64,000 nucleotides of DNA from Gammaproteobacteria bacterium 39-13 (GTDB taxonomy: Bacteria > Pseudomonadota > Gammaproteobacteria > Berkiellales > Berkiellaceae): assembly GCA_001898235.1 (NCBI GenBank), contig MKTN01000071.1, positions 103,942 to 167,941 of the forward strand, read 5' to 3'. Below the pieces are notes generated by a model. The model saw only the letters and a program-made list of their open reading frames with translations, ran no database searches and was not told the DNA's origin. Of this stretch, positions 16,541 through 24,729 are shown piece by piece. Both the position numbers and the translations under genes were made by a program. Position 1 is the first letter of the stretch, and the number at the start of each line of letters is the position of its first letter.

Positions 16541-16743
16541 AAATTCACCCTTCGCAATTGCATTTTATGCAAAGCCTATATTCACAGCAGTCGATTTTTA
16601 GGCTAGCGCCAAAGCCCCTCAACAACAGGAGTGCGTAAAGAGTACATCGCTGTTAAGAGAAAGCGAAGGTAACAAGGCCTAAAATTCGAATGCGAAGAGT
16701 ATGCCTCGCATAGCGTTGAATCGTGAGAAGTTAAGAGGATCTT
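16541..16743 (+). repeat. intergenic repeat element between dotD and dotC
   Basis: The stretch 16587-16712 belongs to an interspersed repeat family. Its left end is GATTTTTAGGCTAG, its middle has AGGAGTG, and GGCCTAAAATTCGAATGCGAAGAGTAT forms the right end (given in parts: GGCCTAAAATTCG, then AATGCGAAGAGTAT). The TTTTAGGC and GCCTAAAA ends are inverted relative to each other. No ORF is seen. Confidence 0.65.
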
Positions 16744-17565
16744 ATGAAGCAGATAATTGGAAGTACACTACTATTTAGTACATTTGCGATTACTGTAAGC
16801 TGTACAACGCCACCTGTTTATCAATCTACGCTTAACAAATACCATTCAACTGGCGCTTCTGAAAGTAGAACAGCCGCTACGCTTGGCGGGATCCGACACA
16901 TTGGTTTGCGCGACGCAGCATTAAGCTTAGGTGCTAGAGCAGGACTAGCATGGCGCGCGGGACAAATTAATGCTTTAGTTGCGATGCACGAACGCGAGCT
17001 CGATATCATATATAATTTCAATAGTATGCTGCTAGATCATAACGTCTTGCCCCCTGTTCTTATTGAAGGTCGGCAAACATTAGATCAAACCGCTGATGAT
17101 ATCATCAGGGTGTCAGATCGTGCTTACAGCATACAATCTCAGGCACGTTTTGTAACGATGGCGCCAACGTGGAGAGATTATTTGAAGATGCATTATAAAG
17201 AACCTGATATGCCGGATATGTCTCTTCTGCCTCGTGATGAAACAGAAAAAACTGTTTGGGACAAATATCTTGATGAGGGATGGCAAGCTGGGGTTACCCA
17301 AGCTGATGTTATTTTTGCAGAAAACCTAGGACGGCTGAAACGCGATTTTGAAGGCATGATTCGTTATCGAACCTTGCTTGCGCAAAACATGGTCAGTCTA
17401 CCTTTTGTTGCCCAAGTTAACTTAGGCATCACGGGTGGCGATTCTCAAATGGCAATCAATGATCGTATTTTACGTATCACAACGCTACCGCAATTCAAGT
17501 CTGCAAGTAATGAATGGACAGCGCTAGTAACTGCTGATGAAAGACAAGTAACACCTGATGAATAA
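16744..17565 (+). CDS. dotC: DotC, outer-membrane core lipoprotein
   Basis: A 273-residue lipoprotein (Legionella about 300). The signal peptide ends in TVSC, with lipidation at Cys20. The body contains 'GGIRHIGLRDAALSLGARAGLAWRA' (conserved pieces GIRHIGLRDAA and GARAGLAWRA), 'APTWRDYL' and a terminal region with 'QVNLGITGG', all typical of DotC. It works with DotD to place DotH in the outer membrane. AAGAGGATC precedes the ATG. Repeat-containing spacers of about 200 and 180 bases separate it from dotD and dotB, unlike the compact dotDCB operon of Legionella. Confidence 0.94.
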   Translation: MKQIIGSTLLFSTFAITVSCTTPPVYQSTLNKYHSTGASESRTAATLGGIRHIGLRDAALSLGARAGLAWRAGQINALVAMHERELDIIYNFNSMLLDHNVLPPVLIEGRQTLDQTADDIIRVSDRAYSIQSQARFVTMAPTWRDYLKMHYKEPDMPDMSLLPRDETEKTVWDKYLDEGWQAGVTQADVIFAENLGRLKRDFEGMIRYRTLLAQNMVSLPFVAQVNLGITGGDSQMAINDRILRITTLPQFKSASNEWTALVTADERQVTPDE

Positions 17566-17747
17566 TTAGGCGCCGTACCAATTTGAATTTAGGCGAGACG
17601 TCAGGTAAACGAAGCCCCAGGTGCATACACAACTGGGGTGAGAGCGCAATGGCAACAACCTGCCTTCGCTGAAGCTACGGCAAGGCCCCCAGCCACGCCG
17701 AAGCAATAAGCGTAGACGGGTGCATAAATTCAAACTGGGAGGGTATA
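17566..17747 (+). repeat. intergenic repeat element supplying the dotB ribosome-binding site
   Basis: The family's left end (ATTTAGGCGAGACG) lies at 17585-17600. The right end (CATAAATTCAAACTGGGAG, then GGTATA) abuts the dotB ATG directly. The GGGAGG in the right end is the only Shine-Dalgarno sequence for dotB. Confidence 0.65.
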
Positions 17748-18896
17748 ATGGCGATTGCAAACAAAGAATACATTATGCCGGACGAACCGGCTCGTTTTTC
17801 TCCTCGCGACATGGATCGCTTAATGTTGCACTGCACATTAAAGGGTGCTTCTGATATTACAATCCAAACAGATGCTCAAGTGCTCACCGAAATTCATGGA
17901 AGACTCTACCCAGTAACCACGCGGAAAATGTCACAGACTGAAGTCGGTGAAATGCTTAATACCATTTATGGTCCAAATGGTACGACCCAACTTTCCTCGG
18001 GTAAAGATGTGGATACGCATTATGAGATCCGCCCTGATCGTACGACGCGTTATCGATTTCGTATCAATGGCACAGCATGTCAGGTAGAAGGACATGATGG
18101 CATCCAAATTACAGCACGTACCATTCCTGCTGAGCCTCCTCCTCTTAACACCATGAGTGTTGATCAAGCGATTATTGATCATATGGCTCCGATGCAAGGA
18201 ACGATCGTTGTTACAGGTTCAACAGGTTCAGGTAAAAGTACGCTACTTGCTGCTATTATCCGCGAAATAGTGATGCAAGAGGATGCGAATCGTAAAGTGC
18301 TCACCTATGAAGCACCTATTGAATTCGTTTATGATGCCGTTGAAAAGCCCACTTCTATTATTAGTCAATCAGAAATTCCAAAGCACTTACCTACTTTTGC
18401 CGATGGTGTTAGAAACGCTTTGCGACGAAAGCCTGGACTTATACTGGTTGGTGAGGCGCGAGATGCAGAAACTATTGCCGCAGTTATCGATGCAGCATTA
18501 ACAGGTCATCCTGTTTATACCACCTTGCATAGTAACGGGGTCGCAGACTGTGTTCGTCGGATGATTTCCACCTTCCCTGCAGACGAAAGACATGGTCGTG
18601 CTTTAGATATTCTTGAAACATTGCGCATGGTCATTTGGCAAAAATTAGCGCCCACCGTAGATAACAAACGAGTGGCTTTACGTGAATACTTGGTATTTGA
18701 TGAAGAAGTACGTGATGTACTCGTTAACACTGAAGTTGAAATGCTTGCTGCTAAAACAAGAATACTGTTGAAAGAGCGCGGTCAACCAATGTTAGTTGAC
18801 GCCAAAAGAAAATTAGATGAAGGTATTATTTCTGAACGCACCTATAACCTCATGGCTGCAGGTGCAAAAAATGCAGATCGTGACGCAGGATTATAG
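17748..18896 (+). CDS. dotB: DotB, secretion ATPase (PilT/VirB11-like)
   Basis: A 382-residue hexameric ATPase, near the usual 377. The N-terminal domain covers about residues 15-125. The RecA-like domain has Walker A GSTGSGKST (157-165), an Asp box around 'YEAPIEFVYD', a Walker B-like 'ILVGEARDAET' and a His box 'HPVYTTLHSNGVAD'. DotB cycles between cytosol and the DotO platform and energises substrate transfer. GGGAGG lies five bases before the ATG. The next gene is icmT, after about 205 bases of repeat-rich spacer. Confidence 0.96.
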   Translation: MAIANKEYIMPDEPARFSPRDMDRLMLHCTLKGASDITIQTDAQVLTEIHGRLYPVTTRKMSQTEVGEMLNTIYGPNGTTQLSSGKDVDTHYEIRPDRTTRYRFRINGTACQVEGHDGIQITARTIPAEPPPLNTMSVDQAIIDHMAPMQGTIVVTGSTGSGKSTLLAAIIREIVMQEDANRKVLTYEAPIEFVYDAVEKPTSIISQSEIPKHLPTFADGVRNALRRKPGLILVGEARDAETIAAVIDAALTGHPVYTTLHSNGVADCVRRMISTFPADERHGRALDILETLRMVIWQKLAPTVDNKRVALREYLVFDEEVRDVLVNTEVEMLAAKTRILLKERGQPMLVDAKRKLDEGIISERTYNLMAAGAKNADRDAGL

Positions 18897-19101
18897 ATTG
18901 TTTCTGAGGTGTGAGCGTAGCGAACAAAAATTACCTCTTTCAAAAAGAGGGACGGCCCGAAGGGCCAGGGAGATTTAAGGTTGCTCACAAAATCCCCCTC
19001 GCCGCTTTGCGGCGGCCCCCCTTTACAAAAGTGGGAATAATGCGTCTTCGGCGCATATCGGAATTAAAATATAAGTATAAATTCAAAATGGGAACAGTAA
19101 G
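18897..19101 (+). repeat. composite intergenic repeat between dotB and icmT
   Basis: The segment holds palindromic pieces (GGCCCGAAGGGCC near 18955-18967; GCCGCTTTGCGGC at 19001-19013) flanked by CCCCCT-rich arms. It ends at 19075-19101 with ATAAATTCAAAATGGGAAC, the same right end seen before dotB and before the transporter at 52936. The ORF readable through it has no coding character. Confidence 0.6.
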
Positions 19102-19377
19102 ATGAGACATCCAGAAACAGCCCACTGGCGAGATTCCGCGAGAACACCCAGATTTTTCTTTATGGATGCGTATTCCGCAATTCCTTTGTTTCTTTTCTTA
19201 CTTCATATTCGTATATGGACATTTATTTTAGCTTGTTGTGTTTGTGCCTTTTTCGTATTACTCAATCGATTTGGTTTTTCTTTACCAGTGTTTGTTCGTT
19301 GGCTCAGAGCGTTTATCGCTGGAAACCAACGCCAAGCTCGATCTTGGTTGACACAAAAGAAACAATTGCAACAATAG
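19102..19377 (+). CDS. icmT: IcmT, small Dot/Icm membrane protein
   Basis: A 91-residue protein (Legionella IcmT 86). The pattern 'AHWRDSARTPRFFFMDA', a hydrophobic pair of helices (about residues 22-60) and 'GFSLPVFVRWLRAFIAGN' are family signatures. It is an inner-membrane component needed for secretion and, in Legionella, for pore formation and egress. The nearest purine-rich ribosome site is GGGAACAG in the repeat end just upstream. A weak terminator follows at 19401-19426, so icmT may end a dotB-icmT unit. Confidence 0.93.
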   Translation: MRHPETAHWRDSARTPRFFFMDAYSAIPLFLFLLHIRIWTFILACCVCAFFVLLNRFGFSLPVFVRWLRAFIAGNQRQARSWLTQKKQLQQ

Positions 19378-19400
19378 GTAGGTATCTGACGATAAGTGGT

Positions 19401-19426
19401 GAGCAATCGATGCTCTGCCTTTTTAT
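19401..19426 (+). terminator. possible terminator after icmT
   Basis: Stem GAGCA/TGCTC around ATCGA, followed by TGCCTTTTTATT. The stem is only five pairs, so this is a weak call. Confidence 0.4.
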
Positions 19427-19469
19427 TGCATGCAAAAAGTAAAGCGTTTGTGGAACATTTTACTTGAAA

Positions 19470-19521
19470 GCAATTCTCAGTAAGAATTGCTGGTAGGTCC
19501 TGTGCATTTTAGTGCTATACT
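19470..19521 (+). promoter_or_regulatory. promoter with upstream palindrome before the dotI cluster
   Basis: A perfect eight-base inverted repeat, GCAATTCT-cagta-AGAATTGC (19470-19490), sits just upstream of an extended -10 element TGCTATACT (19513-19521), 60 bases before the first dotI-like start. The palindrome falls next to the expected -35 region, a usual place for an operator. Confidence 0.5.
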
Positions 19522-19581
19522 GACTGTAGTTTTGTGCAAGGATTCTAATTAACGAGGGTTGAGAAAGAGGATCTATCGGCA

Positions 19582-20319
19582 ATGGCAAGTGACACACCTG
19601 ATTCACTACCAAAGAAAAATTTAACTACGGATGCTTTAAAAAAGAAGTCCACAAAAAGCGTCCCTACCCTCGATGAGTTGACTCTTCCTGACGAATATAG
19701 TCCTCTCTTTAAACAATCAGTTCTGCTTCGCAGCAATTTTTATCGCGATAATTATCGTCGCCTGATGGTGTTCTGCATTTTATTAACCCTTGCCATTTTT
19801 GGTGTCATGGGATGGATTGCATGGGAAAGAACCCACAAACCAATTGTGCATTATTACGCAACCACCAATACAGGAAAGCTGCTACAGTTAGCTCCCTTAA
19901 ATCAACCGAATCTCACTACAGCATCTTTACTTAATTGGGCAGTAGAAGCAGCAACAACGGCTTACAATTTCAACTTTGGAAATTATGAGAAGTCCCTGAA
20001 AGACGTCAAAGTTTATTTTACTGATGCTGGTTATCAAAATTTTGTTGCTGCATTAGCCGCAGCTAAAACGCTGGAAACAGTTCGCGCTAAGCAACTAGTT
20101 GTTTTTGCTGTTGCCACTAATACACCAGTCATTCTTAAAGAAGGCCCTGTCGATGGTGTCTATGCATGGCAAGTTCAACTTCCCATGCTAGTAACTTATC
20201 AAAGTGCTTCAGATCAAAGAAAGCAAAATCTTATTCTAACGATGATAATTGCGCGTCGACCAACATTAGAATCCCCTAAAGGAATAGGGATAGCCTCAAT
20301 TACGGTGAAGGAGGTTTGA
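19582..20319 (+). CDS. dotI: DotI/IcmL family protein, copy 1 (best DotI match)
   Basis: A 245-residue VirB8-like inner-membrane protein. A cytoplasmic N-terminus of about 60 residues is longer than in Legionella DotI (212 residues in total). One helix follows at 61-81, then the periplasmic NTF2-like domain with 'YYATTNTGKLLQLAPLNQPN', 'LLNWAVEAATTAYNFNF', 'YAWQVQLPMLVTYQSAS' and 'LESPKGIGI'. Of the three tandem copies this one looks closest to DotI, e.g. the shared 'LVTYQSAS'. DotI forms rings with DotJ in the inner-membrane complex; no dotJ is seen here. Confidence 0.88.
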   Translation: MASDTPDSLPKKNLTTDALKKKSTKSVPTLDELTLPDEYSPLFKQSVLLRSNFYRDNYRRLMVFCILLTLAIFGVMGWIAWERTHKPIVHYYATTNTGKLLQLAPLNQPNLTTASLLNWAVEAATTAYNFNFGNYEKSLKDVKVYFTDAGYQNFVAALAAAKTLETVRAKQLVVFAVATNTPVILKEGPVDGVYAWQVQLPMLVTYQSASDQRKQNLILTMIIARRPTLESPKGIGIASITVKEV

Positions 20320-20406
20320 TCTCTCAGGATAAGCAGTCTCGTTTTGAACAAATGAAATGGATTTTTAGTCAAACAAGGCAGAAAGTTGGAAAAGGGAATA
20401 TGAGTA

Positions 20407-21129
20407 ATGTCACCTGACAATACCCGTGTAGCGGCAAAAAAGCCATTACCAAAGCCAAAACCTGGCACACCAGCTAAACCTGCCCCCGCAGTTGCGGCAC
20501 CCAAACGCTATTTGGCGATGCTGCGTGCAGACTTTTATTACGATCGCTACTATGCCCTACTTATTTTTTGCTTAATATTAATGAGCATGATTGGTATCAT
20601 GGTTTTGGCTGGGCTTTATGAACGCACCATTAAGCCTACTCCTGAGTTCTTTCCAACTACCTCAGATGGAAAACTTGTTGCGCCAATTCCCCTTTCTCAA
20701 CCCGGTATATCCACCCCTGCACTCCTAGAGTGGGCTGTGGAGGCTATCATCACTTCCTACACTTTTAATTTTGTTGACTACGAAAAAGTGATTAGTGATT
20801 CGAGTATTTATTACACTCAAGCCGGCTATCAAGATTATCGTAAGGCGCTAATCGAATCTAACACTGTGGGATCTGTGCAAAGAAGGAAATACGTGCTCTC
20901 TGCCGTACCTACCTACGCACCCATCATTTTAAAAGAAAGTGCGATTTCAGATGGTACCTGGTCATGGCAGGTTCAGTTTCCCATGATCCTCACTTTTCAA
21001 AATATAAAAGAAGTGATTAAAAAGGATATGATCGTCACCATGTTAATTGTACGTGTGCCTATTACAGAATCTCCAACTGGCATTGCTATCACGGCAATAA
21101 TAGTAAGAGAAGGCATTCTAGCAAAATAA
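20407..21129 (+). CDS. DotI/IcmL family protein, copy 2
   Basis: A 240-residue paralogue of its neighbours. The N-terminus is Pro/Lys/Ala-rich (about residues 9-33, 'KKPLPKPKPGTPAKPAPA'). A membrane helix lies at 50-70. The periplasmic domain keeps the family blocks 'FPTTSDGKLVAPIPLSQP', 'LLEWAVEAIITSYTFNF', 'WSWQVQFPMILTFQ' and 'TESPTGIAI'. Coxiella is known to carry two icmL copies; three is unusual. It may form hetero-oligomers with copies 1 and 3 and so replace DotJ, which is inference. AAGGGAA lies upstream of the ATG. Confidence 0.86.
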   Translation: MSPDNTRVAAKKPLPKPKPGTPAKPAPAVAAPKRYLAMLRADFYYDRYYALLIFCLILMSMIGIMVLAGLYERTIKPTPEFFPTTSDGKLVAPIPLSQPGISTPALLEWAVEAIITSYTFNFVDYEKVISDSSIYYTQAGYQDYRKALIESNTVGSVQRRKYVLSAVPTYAPIILKESAISDGTWSWQVQFPMILTFQNIKEVIKKDMIVTMLIVRVPITESPTGIAITAIIVREGILAK

Positions 21130-21149
21130 AATAGCTGAGACATTTTGAT

Positions 21150-21863
21150 ATGGTTGAACAAAGAAAGCCAATAACAAAAACTGCCCCAACCCTCCAAGAT
21201 CCTAAGTATATTGGGGCGTTAGAGATGATCTTATTGCGCAATCTCTATTATCGAGATGGAAGCCGTAAGCTCACGACTTTGTGCCTTTGCTTACTTTTAT
21301 TATTAATAACCTTGATCATATTCTTGCGTTACGAACAAAAGAATATTCCTCCACCTAAATATTTTGCAACTTCTTACGATGGCACCCCATTAAAATTAGT
21401 TCCATTGAGCAAACCCAACATGCAGCCAAATGCTTTGCTGACATGGGCTGTAGAAGCATCAACATCTGCGTATAATATTAATTTTGTTAACTATAGAAGG
21501 CAGATCCAAAATGCCAGAAGCTTCTTTACGCGTAACGGATACAACAGTTATTTAAAAGCAATTAAAGAATCTCGCAACCTGGATGCTGTCCAAAGAAGAA
21601 AGATGATCGTATACGCAAAAATAAATGGAACCCCCACAATTATTCAAGACAGTGAAACAACGCCAGGTTTGCAAGGAAGCATCCCTAATGCTTTTATTTG
21701 GCGAGTACAAATTCCGCTTGTCTTAACTTATGAAAATAGTAATCCTGATGACAAAATTATTCAAAATAATATTGTGACCTTGACTATCTCTAGAATGTCA
21801 ACATTAGAATCCCCCTCTGGGGTAGGTATTGATTCATTTGTGATAAGAGAGGTAATTCAGTAA
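21150..21863 (+). CDS. DotI/IcmL family protein, copy 3
   Basis: A 237-residue third tandem paralogue, starting 20 bases after copy 2. A short N-terminus, a helix at about residues 41-59, then the periplasmic domain 'YFATSYDGTPLKLVPLSKPN', 'LLTWAVEASTSAYNINF', 'FIWRVQIPLVLTYEN' and 'LESPSGVGI'. An insertion of about 10 residues near 172-184 ('SETTPGLQGSIPN') sets it apart from the other two. The Shine-Dalgarno is weak, suggesting coupling to copy 2. Confidence 0.86.
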   Translation: MVEQRKPITKTAPTLQDPKYIGALEMILLRNLYYRDGSRKLTTLCLCLLLLLITLIIFLRYEQKNIPPPKYFATSYDGTPLKLVPLSKPNMQPNALLTWAVEASTSAYNINFVNYRRQIQNARSFFTRNGYNSYLKAIKESRNLDAVQRRKMIVYAKINGTPTIIQDSETTPGLQGSIPNAFIWRVQIPLVLTYENSNPDDKIIQNNIVTLTISRMSTLESPSGVGIDSFVIREVIQ

Positions 21864-21934
21864 TACCTTTGTGCTGAAAGAAATAATATGAGAAGCTCAT
21901 TATATTTGGAACGCTTTGGTTCGGTAAGACTTTG

Positions 21935-22027
21935 ATGGGACGACTATTTGCAATGATCATAGTATTCGTGGTTTATGCGGCATCATGCTTAAACCCAAAA
22001 GAAGCAATGTGGATGAACAGACAATGA
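21935..22027 (+). CDS. possible 30-residue lipopeptide overlapping dotH
   Basis: A short ORF reads MGRLFAMIIVFVVYAASC followed by 12 residues and a stop. It has a positive start, a hydrophobic stretch and a Cys at 18 in a lipobox-like 'AASC'. Its stop overlaps the preferred dotH start as ATGA (22024-22027), the classic layout of translational coupling. It fills most of the 160-base gap between the third dotI copy and dotH. I know no Dot/Icm component of this size at this place, so it may be new, a leader peptide, or chance. Confidence 0.4.
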   Translation: MGRLFAMIIVFVVYAASCLNPKEAMWMNRQ

Positions 22028-23247
22028 AACAAAAATTTAAATTGTTATTGTTGCTTCTTCTTATTGGCGCAAAACCAATTCAAGCTGCGGTCCTAGGCGG
22101 GGACCAACCATTACCTCCTGCTCCACAACCAGGCGGAGCCCATCCCTCCTCTAGCGTACCAAGCAAAGAGGCAAGCGGCGCAAACCCATTAACAAATGCA
22201 CTTTCAACTCCCAATAGAGCTGGAACTCAACCCGCATTACCGAAGGATTTAAGTCAATTAACCCCTCAGCAATCACAACAGCTTATTGAACAAACAAAAA
22301 ATTTAAACCCAGAACAATTGCAAGCAATTGCTAAAACGATACAAAGTCAAGCTGCTCAAGCTGAGATCCCGCAATCACAAGACGTGATGAGCGTGGGAAC
22401 GCAACAAACAAACATGTCAGCCAGACCTGCGGCATCATCTCAACCAGCCCAAGAGCGCCCGATTGATATCGAAGAAATGAAGCGCGATGCTGCTTTTAAT
22501 TCACTTATGACAGATGTATTACCCCTAAGTCCCGATCAAATCATGAAATTACATAAATTTTATGATCTTACTTTACAAGCAAAAGCAACGACGGTTGCCC
22601 CCCCTCCCAATCCTAACTTTACCTCTATTGTGGTAACGCTGGATCCGGGAAGCCAACCTCCCGTTATTAGATTGTCAGCAGGATTTGTTACTTCCGTGTT
22701 ATTCGTAGATACAACTGGTGCTCCCTGGCCCGTCACTGCTTATAGCATCGGCGATCCTCAAGGGTTTAACATTCAATGGGACCAAAAAGGGAATGCATTA
22801 TTCATTCAAAGCATCAAACAATATGCACATGGAAACCTTGCAGTTCGGCTTTGGGGACTCGATACCCCAGTTATGATCACTTTAGTCTCAGGCCAAAAGA
22901 ATGTAGATTTTAGGGTAGACCTTCAAGTTATGGGTCGTGGTCCAGATGCAAAACCACCTATTGTAGATACAACTTTAAATGCTAAAGTAAACCCATTAAT
23001 GATCAACATATTAGATGGGATCCCCCCTAGAGGAAGTATTAAACTAGGCGTATCCGGAGGCTATGGTGATGCCTGGTTTGCTGATGGTAGAGTTTACTTT
23101 AGAACTAAGTTAACTGTGCTTTCACCCGCTTGGACAGCAACGGTAGCAAGTCCTGACGGTACGCATGTTTATGAAATGATGCAAACTCCATTTATTTTAG
23201 CAACATTAAATGGAAGAACCGTCGATATAAAACTATCAGGGTTATAA
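22024..23247 (+). CDS. dotH: DotH (IcmK), outer-membrane core protein
   Basis: A 407-residue protein (Legionella 360). The start at 22024 gives a clean signal peptide, MKQKFKLLLLLLLIGAKPIQA; an upstream in-frame ATG at 21985 would add 13 charged residues before it, so I prefer 22024. A Pro/Gln/Ser-rich linker (to about residue 150) is followed by the conserved region 'LPLSPDQIMKLHKFYDLT', a VirB9-like beta domain ('FVTSVLFVDTTGAPWPV') and a C-terminal domain with 'PPRGSIKLGVSGG'. DotH is brought to the outer membrane by DotC and DotD. Confidence 0.93.
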   Translation: MKQKFKLLLLLLLIGAKPIQAAVLGGDQPLPPAPQPGGAHPSSSVPSKEASGANPLTNALSTPNRAGTQPALPKDLSQLTPQQSQQLIEQTKNLNPEQLQAIAKTIQSQAAQAEIPQSQDVMSVGTQQTNMSARPAASSQPAQERPIDIEEMKRDAAFNSLMTDVLPLSPDQIMKLHKFYDLTLQAKATTVAPPPNPNFTSIVVTLDPGSQPPVIRLSAGFVTSVLFVDTTGAPWPVTAYSIGDPQGFNIQWDQKGNALFIQSIKQYAHGNLAVRLWGLDTPVMITLVSGQKNVDFRVDLQVMGRGPDAKPPIVDTTLNAKVNPLMINILDGIPPRGSIKLGVSGGYGDAWFADGRVYFRTKLTVLSPAWTATVASPDGTHVYEMMQTPFILATLNGRTVDIKLSGL

Positions 23248-23250
23248 GTT

Positions 23251-24726
23251 ATGGCTAATAAACCGCAGAATTTGCTTGCTGGATTATCTAACTCAAAGAC
23301 TCGCACCTTTGTGATTTTGCTTGGCGCCATCATTGTTGTTGGCGTAATAGTTGCAATTGTGCGTAGCAAGCAAACCCCCGAAGATGTTCTTTCCAAGCAA
23401 GGCTCGCAAGCTGTGCCAGTTCCTGCTGATATAAAAGCAACCCCCGGCAACGTTGTCCCTGAAAAATACCGAGAATTACAAATTCAAGAAAACGAACGAC
23501 GGGCTCAAGAAGCACTACAAAAAAAATCGAGCGCTATACCCACTATTATTGGCGCAATCGGCGAAAATTCAGATAAAGGCAATGCCGATGCAGCAGCACT
23601 AGAACAAGCATTAAAAAATCGAGAACGCGACAAGTTAGGGAAAATGGGATTAGGTGGCGCTGACGGTAACGGTTTTGCTGGCGGTGGTGCTTTTGGCGCA
23701 GGTGGCGGTGCATTTGGTGCAGGCGCGGGCGGCGCAGGTGGCTTATCGGGAAAATCTGCTGCGGACAGAGCACGCGAGTTACAAGAACAAAGACTACGTG
23801 AACAACGCGAAGCACTAGAACGTCAACGGGCTGAACAAGAACGTCTAAAAGAATTGGAAAGACAACGTCGTTTAGCAGAGCAGCAGCAAAGAGAATATGA
23901 AGCCTCTGTTCAGAAAATCGCCAGTCAAATGAAAAACTATGCTAACTCAGCTTATGCTGAATGGAGCAAATTCCCGAATCAGCAATATGTTCAAGGTGAT
24001 TTAGCGACGAAGCCTTATAAACGTTCTACACCTGAAGCAATATCACAAGATGGCACTCCAATAGGGTCTGGCGCAAGTGGATCAGGCTCTGATACAAGAT
24101 CTGGAGGCGCATCTTCACGTGCTACAAGACTTGGCAATGTAAGACCTTCTACCAAGAAAGTCTTTATTAAAGCAGGTACCATCATATTTGGTGTGATAGA
24201 TACCGCGGTTAATAGCGATGAGCCAGGCCCAGTATTAGCGACCATTGTGAGCGGTAAATATCATGGTGGAAAACTCATTGGAAGTTTCCAACATCAGGCA
24301 CAACAAACTTCTGTGATTATTAATTTCACACAAATGACTGTCCCTAAAAAAGTGAAGTCATTTAGCGTTTCAGCAGTAGCGATTGATCCCGATACAGCAC
24401 GCACAGCACTGGCAACGGATTTTGATCGCCATTTGTTACAACGCTATGGTTCTTTGTTTGCATCTTCGTTTATTCAAGGTTACGGCCAGGCAATCACACA
24501 ACAAGGAACAACAACAACTTCTCCGTTGACTGGCGCAACAACAACGACAACGCCACCATTAGATAATAGACAGATATTTTTCGCAGCATTAGGTGAACTT
24601 GGAAAACAATGGAGCCAAGCGATCAAACCATATTTCCAAACTCCGTACACGGTATATGTTGATAAAGGCACCAGTGTGGGATTGTTATTTTTAAATGATG
24701 TTGATGTGACGGATGAAGAGGGTTGA
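23251..24726 (+). CDS. dotG: DotG (IcmE), VirB10-like channel protein, short form
   Basis: A 491-residue protein, about half the ~1050 residues of Legionella DotG. One inner-membrane helix lies at residues 20-37. A Gly/Ala-rich segment follows (about 130-170), then an Arg/Glu/Gln-rich helix (170-220). The C-terminal VirB10/TrbI domain runs from about 300 to the end ('KVFIKAGTIIFGVIDTAVNS', 'GPVLATIVSG', 'GKLIGSF'). The long array of degenerate repeats between helix and C-terminal domain in Legionella is missing. DotG spans the envelope from inner membrane to the outer-membrane core. The gene is intact and sits three bases after dotH. Confidence 0.93.
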   Translation: MANKPQNLLAGLSNSKTRTFVILLGAIIVVGVIVAIVRSKQTPEDVLSKQGSQAVPVPADIKATPGNVVPEKYRELQIQENERRAQEALQKKSSAIPTIIGAIGENSDKGNADAAALEQALKNRERDKLGKMGLGGADGNGFAGGGAFGAGGGAFGAGAGGAGGLSGKSAADRARELQEQRLREQREALERQRAEQERLKELERQRRLAEQQQREYEASVQKIASQMKNYANSAYAEWSKFPNQQYVQGDLATKPYKRSTPEAISQDGTPIGSGASGSGSDTRSGGASSRATRLGNVRPSTKKVFIKAGTIIFGVIDTAVNSDEPGPVLATIVSGKYHGGKLIGSFQHQAQQTSVIINFTQMTVPKKVKSFSVSAVAIDPDTARTALATDFDRHLLQRYGSLFASSFIQGYGQAITQQGTTTTSPLTGATTTTTPPLDNRQIFFAALGELGKQWSQAIKPYFQTPYTVYVDKGTSVGLLFLNDVDVTDEEG

Positions 24727-24729
24727 TGA

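Noticed and set aside
18911..19105. 64-codon ORF between dotB and icmT
   Set aside because: It reads through palindromic intergenic repeats and the start lacks a ribosome site.
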